A DNA stretch of 64,000 nt from G016756615 sp035556195 (GTDB taxonomy: Bacteria > Pseudomonadota > Alphaproteobacteria > Rhizobiales > Rhizobiaceae): contig DATMFK010000066.1 of the NCBI GenBank assembly GCA_035556195.1, forward strand, positions 124,001-188,000. Reading direction: 5' to 3'. Positions 62,374 to 64,000 of this stretch are shown in pieces. Position 1 is the first letter of the stretch; the number at the start of each line of letters is the position of its first letter. Both the position numbers and the translations under genes were made by a program. Below the pieces are notes generated by a model. That model ran no database searches. It was not told the DNA's origin and worked only from the letters and a program-made list of their open reading frames with translations.

Positions 62374-63369
62374 CTAACCTCCAGGGGTGGTCCTGCCGAG
62401 CAGCGCCCAAATGTCGGCGACCGGCCCCAGATGACGGAGCTTGTCGGGATTAATGACCGACCTGATCGTCCTAACCGCGACGGCGTCGATCTCGAGCGCA
62501 AGGACATTCACCAGCCGCCCCTGACCATCGCGCACAATCGCGCCAGGCTGCCCATTGACCTGACAGGGCTCGAGTTGGAGACCTCGGCTCGCGATCTGCC
62601 GCCCGAGACCGGCAAACAAACGGCCCACTGGCACCACACCCGAAACCGGTCTCGACCATTGAGGCGCCTTTCCACCACCGTCGCCATAGGCCACGACGTC
62701 ATCCGCAAGCAGTTTCACCAAGTTGCAAAGGTCCCCCGATTGGACGCAGTCAAAGAATCGGGCCGCCAAGGCGCCACGCTGCTGCGGCGTCGCGTCATAG
62801 CGCGGCCTGTCCGTGCGGACTCGCCGTCGGGCGCGTGCGACAAGCTGGCGACAGTTCGCTTCGCTTTTGCCCAGGATGCGGCTGATCTCGTCATATCCGT
62901 AGTCGAACACTTCGTGCAGTAGGAAGGCAGCGCGCTCGGCGGGACCCAGTCGCTCGAGGAGCAGCAGAAAAGCCATGGATAGCGACTCGGCCTCCCAGGT
63001 AGCTCCGGCCCCGTCGGATTCGTCGATTTCACCAACGAGCGGCTCCGGCAGCCACATACCGACGTACTGCTCCCGGCGGACGCGTGCGGAACGGAGATGA
63101 TCAATGGATAATCGAGTCACGGCGGTTGCGAGATAGGCGCGCAATGATCCGATGGTGACGCCCTCGTCCAGCGCGCGCTTGCACCGGACATAGGCGTCCT
63201 GGACGATATCTTCGGCATCGCTGGCGCTGCCCAGCATGCGATAGGCGATACCGAAGAGACGGGGACGCAAGCGTTCGAAGGTCTCGGCAGTCAGCGCATC
63301 TCCCGCCTCCCCCGCTCCGGTCGGTCGCGGTTCCGAACCGCCGCGGGAATTTTTCGTGCGTCCCATCAT
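62374..63369 (-). CDS. ECF41-type sigma factor (second copy) with SnoaL-like C-terminal domain
   Basis: 331 residues. Regions 2 (GIAYRMLGSASDAEDIVQDA) and 4 (LLHEVFDYGYDEISRILGKS) are followed by a SnoaL/NTF2-like extension with the ECF41 linker DGGGK and C-terminal NPDKLRHLG. The ATG overlaps the stop of the epimerase gene (TGATG), so it is coupled to a COE-type partner as is usual in this group. The open frame extends 75 bases further upstream without support. It differs clearly from the factor at 30030-30905, so they are paralogues rather than a recent duplication. Confidence 0.93.
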   Translation of the reverse strand: MMGRTKNSRGGSEPRPTGAGEAGDALTAETFERLRPRLFGIAYRMLGSASDAEDIVQDAYVRCKRALDEGVTIGSLRAYLATAVTRLSIDHLRSARVRREQYVGMWLPEPLVGEIDESDGAGATWEAESLSMAFLLLLERLGPAERAAFLLHEVFDYGYDEISRILGKSEANCRQLVARARRRVRTDRPRYDATPQQRGALAARFFDCVQSGDLCNLVKLLADDVVAYGDGGGKAPQWSRPVSGVVPVGRLFAGLGRQIASRGLQLEPCQVNGQPGAIVRDGQGRLVNVLALEIDAVAVRTIRSVINPDKLRHLGPVADIWALLGRTTPGG

Positions 63370-64000
63370 CAGGCGGCAGCCTTCAATGGACCATGGCCGA
63401 GGCTGCCCTGGAGGTGCCGGAATCCCTCGCGCCACGTCGGCCATACTGGCCGGAAATGCAACTCACGCTTGGCTTTCCCGTTTGAAGCTCCACGGCCTTC
63501 GGTCATCCAGCGTGCGGCGACCTCTCCTGCAGCCAGCCTGCCAAGCCATGTCGGCACCCACAGCGGGGGTTTTGCGCCGACAGCCTCCGCCATACATGGC
63601 AACCACTGCGCGACCGGCGCAGGCTCATCGTCGACGATATTGTAGACGCCCGCCGAACCAGCTTCCAACGCGGCGACCGCAGCAGCGGCGGCGTCCTCAA
63701 CGTGAAGCCAGGACCAAATACCTGCTCCGTTTCCTATAATCGGCAACATCCGGTTGCGCAGAAGCGCCACCATCTCGTCCGAAGCGCCGGGGCCATAGAG
63801 ATTGCCGTAGCGCAGCACGATGCCCGTAAGCGGTGCATCAGTGGCCGCCTTTTCGAGGTAGTGGATCGCTGCCATCGTCTGGCGCTGGCAGGGCACCGGG
63901 TCGGCATCGAGGGGATCATCCTCAGTTTTGATCGGGCCTCCGTCGCGCTTGTTGTTCCACCCTGTATAACTCTGGACGATAAACCGCTTGACGCCCAACG
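63369..64000 (-). CDS. NAD-dependent epimerase/dehydratase-like protein (5' end outside window)
   Basis: The visible part is the C-terminal 210 residues or so of an extended SDR protein: KRFIVQSYTGWN, LEKAATDAPLTGIVLRYGNL, YGPGASDEMV and GIWSWLHVEDAAAAAVAALE, then GVYNIVDDEPAPVAQWLPCM. The Rossmann N-terminus lies beyond the window's right edge. It is the partner gene (epimerase of the COE group) of the ECF41 factor that overlaps its stop. Its promoter, expected to carry TGTCACA-n16-CGTC, is outside the window. Confidence 0.88.
   Translation of the reverse strand, partial: LGVKRFIVQSYTGWNNKRDGGPIKTEDDPLDADPVPCQRQTMAAIHYLEKAATDAPLTGIVLRYGNLYGPGASDEMVALLRNRMLPIIGNGAGIWSWLHVEDAAAAAVAALEAGSAGVYNIVDDEPAPVAQWLPCMAEAVGAKPPLWVPTWLGRLAAGEVAARWMTEGRGASNGKAKRELHFRPVWPTWREGFRHLQGSLGHGPLKAAA

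Overview
The window is GC-rich, densely coded DNA of an alphaproteobacterial type, most like the Hyphomicrobiales (Rhizobiales). Supporting signs are an ExoY-like sugar transferase with paired LuxR-type regulators, TRAP and NitT/TauT-type uptake systems, several GlxA, LysR and TetR regulators, and two ECF41-type sigma factors. I see no rRNA, tRNA, insertion sequence or CRISPR array. Several decayed genes and one AT-rich gap (about 13.5-14.3 kb) suggest that parts of it are accessory DNA.

Layout. 0-12.5 kb is a surface-polysaccharide region. A plus-strand operon makes nucleotide-linked amino sugars (Gfo/Idh oxidoreductase, two DegT aminotransferases, hexapeptide acyltransferase, epimerase) and ends at a clear terminator. 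A convergent operon holds an export protein, rfbA, rfbB and a Wzx-type flippase. An ExoY-like initiating transferase follows, flanked by two LuxR-type regulators with degenerate receiver domains. At 14-19.6 kb are a Crp/Fnr regulator and an RND efflux pump. At 19.9-25.5 kb is a type I secretion operon (ABC exporter with degenerate C39 domain, HlyD adaptor) that also carries a CobW-family GTPase, a small conserved-looking protein and a truncated DUF4347 protein. At 25.7-31.8 kb are Hsp20, regulators, an isochorismatase-like hydrolase and a carboxymuconolactone decarboxylase-like/ECF41 pair with a matching ECF41 promoter.

At 31.8-38.9 kb is a catabolic island: LysR, a creatinase/ectoine-hydrolase-like M24 protein without metal ligands, a NitT/TauT ABC importer, a decayed Asp/Glu racemase or maleate isomerase, a TauE/SafE exporter and a gamma-glutamyltransferase-like protein. 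After an ABC-F protein and a methyltransferase, 41.4-46.6 kb holds a probable quinate/shikimate uptake and utilisation operon (type II dehydroquinase, TRAP transporter, shikimate dehydrogenase) divergent from a TetR gene across two tandem operator-like repeats.

The most unusual region is 47.4-56.9 kb. A tightly packed minus-strand operon encodes an 11-residue-repeat protein, a two-domain Ig-like protein with a basic tail, a His/Cys-rich Ig-like protein, a protein with duplicated helical units plus an Ig-like domain, and a one-module polyketide synthase (KS-AT-KR-ACP-methyltransferase). A divergent 4'-phosphopantetheinyl transferase can activate the carrier protein. None of the four accessory proteins has an obvious signal peptide and I do not recognise them as a described system. 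The remainder (57-64 kb) has small stress or regulatory genes, a decayed molybdenum hydroxylase, an Ohr/OhrR pair and a second ECF41 sigma factor coupled to an epimerase that runs off the window.
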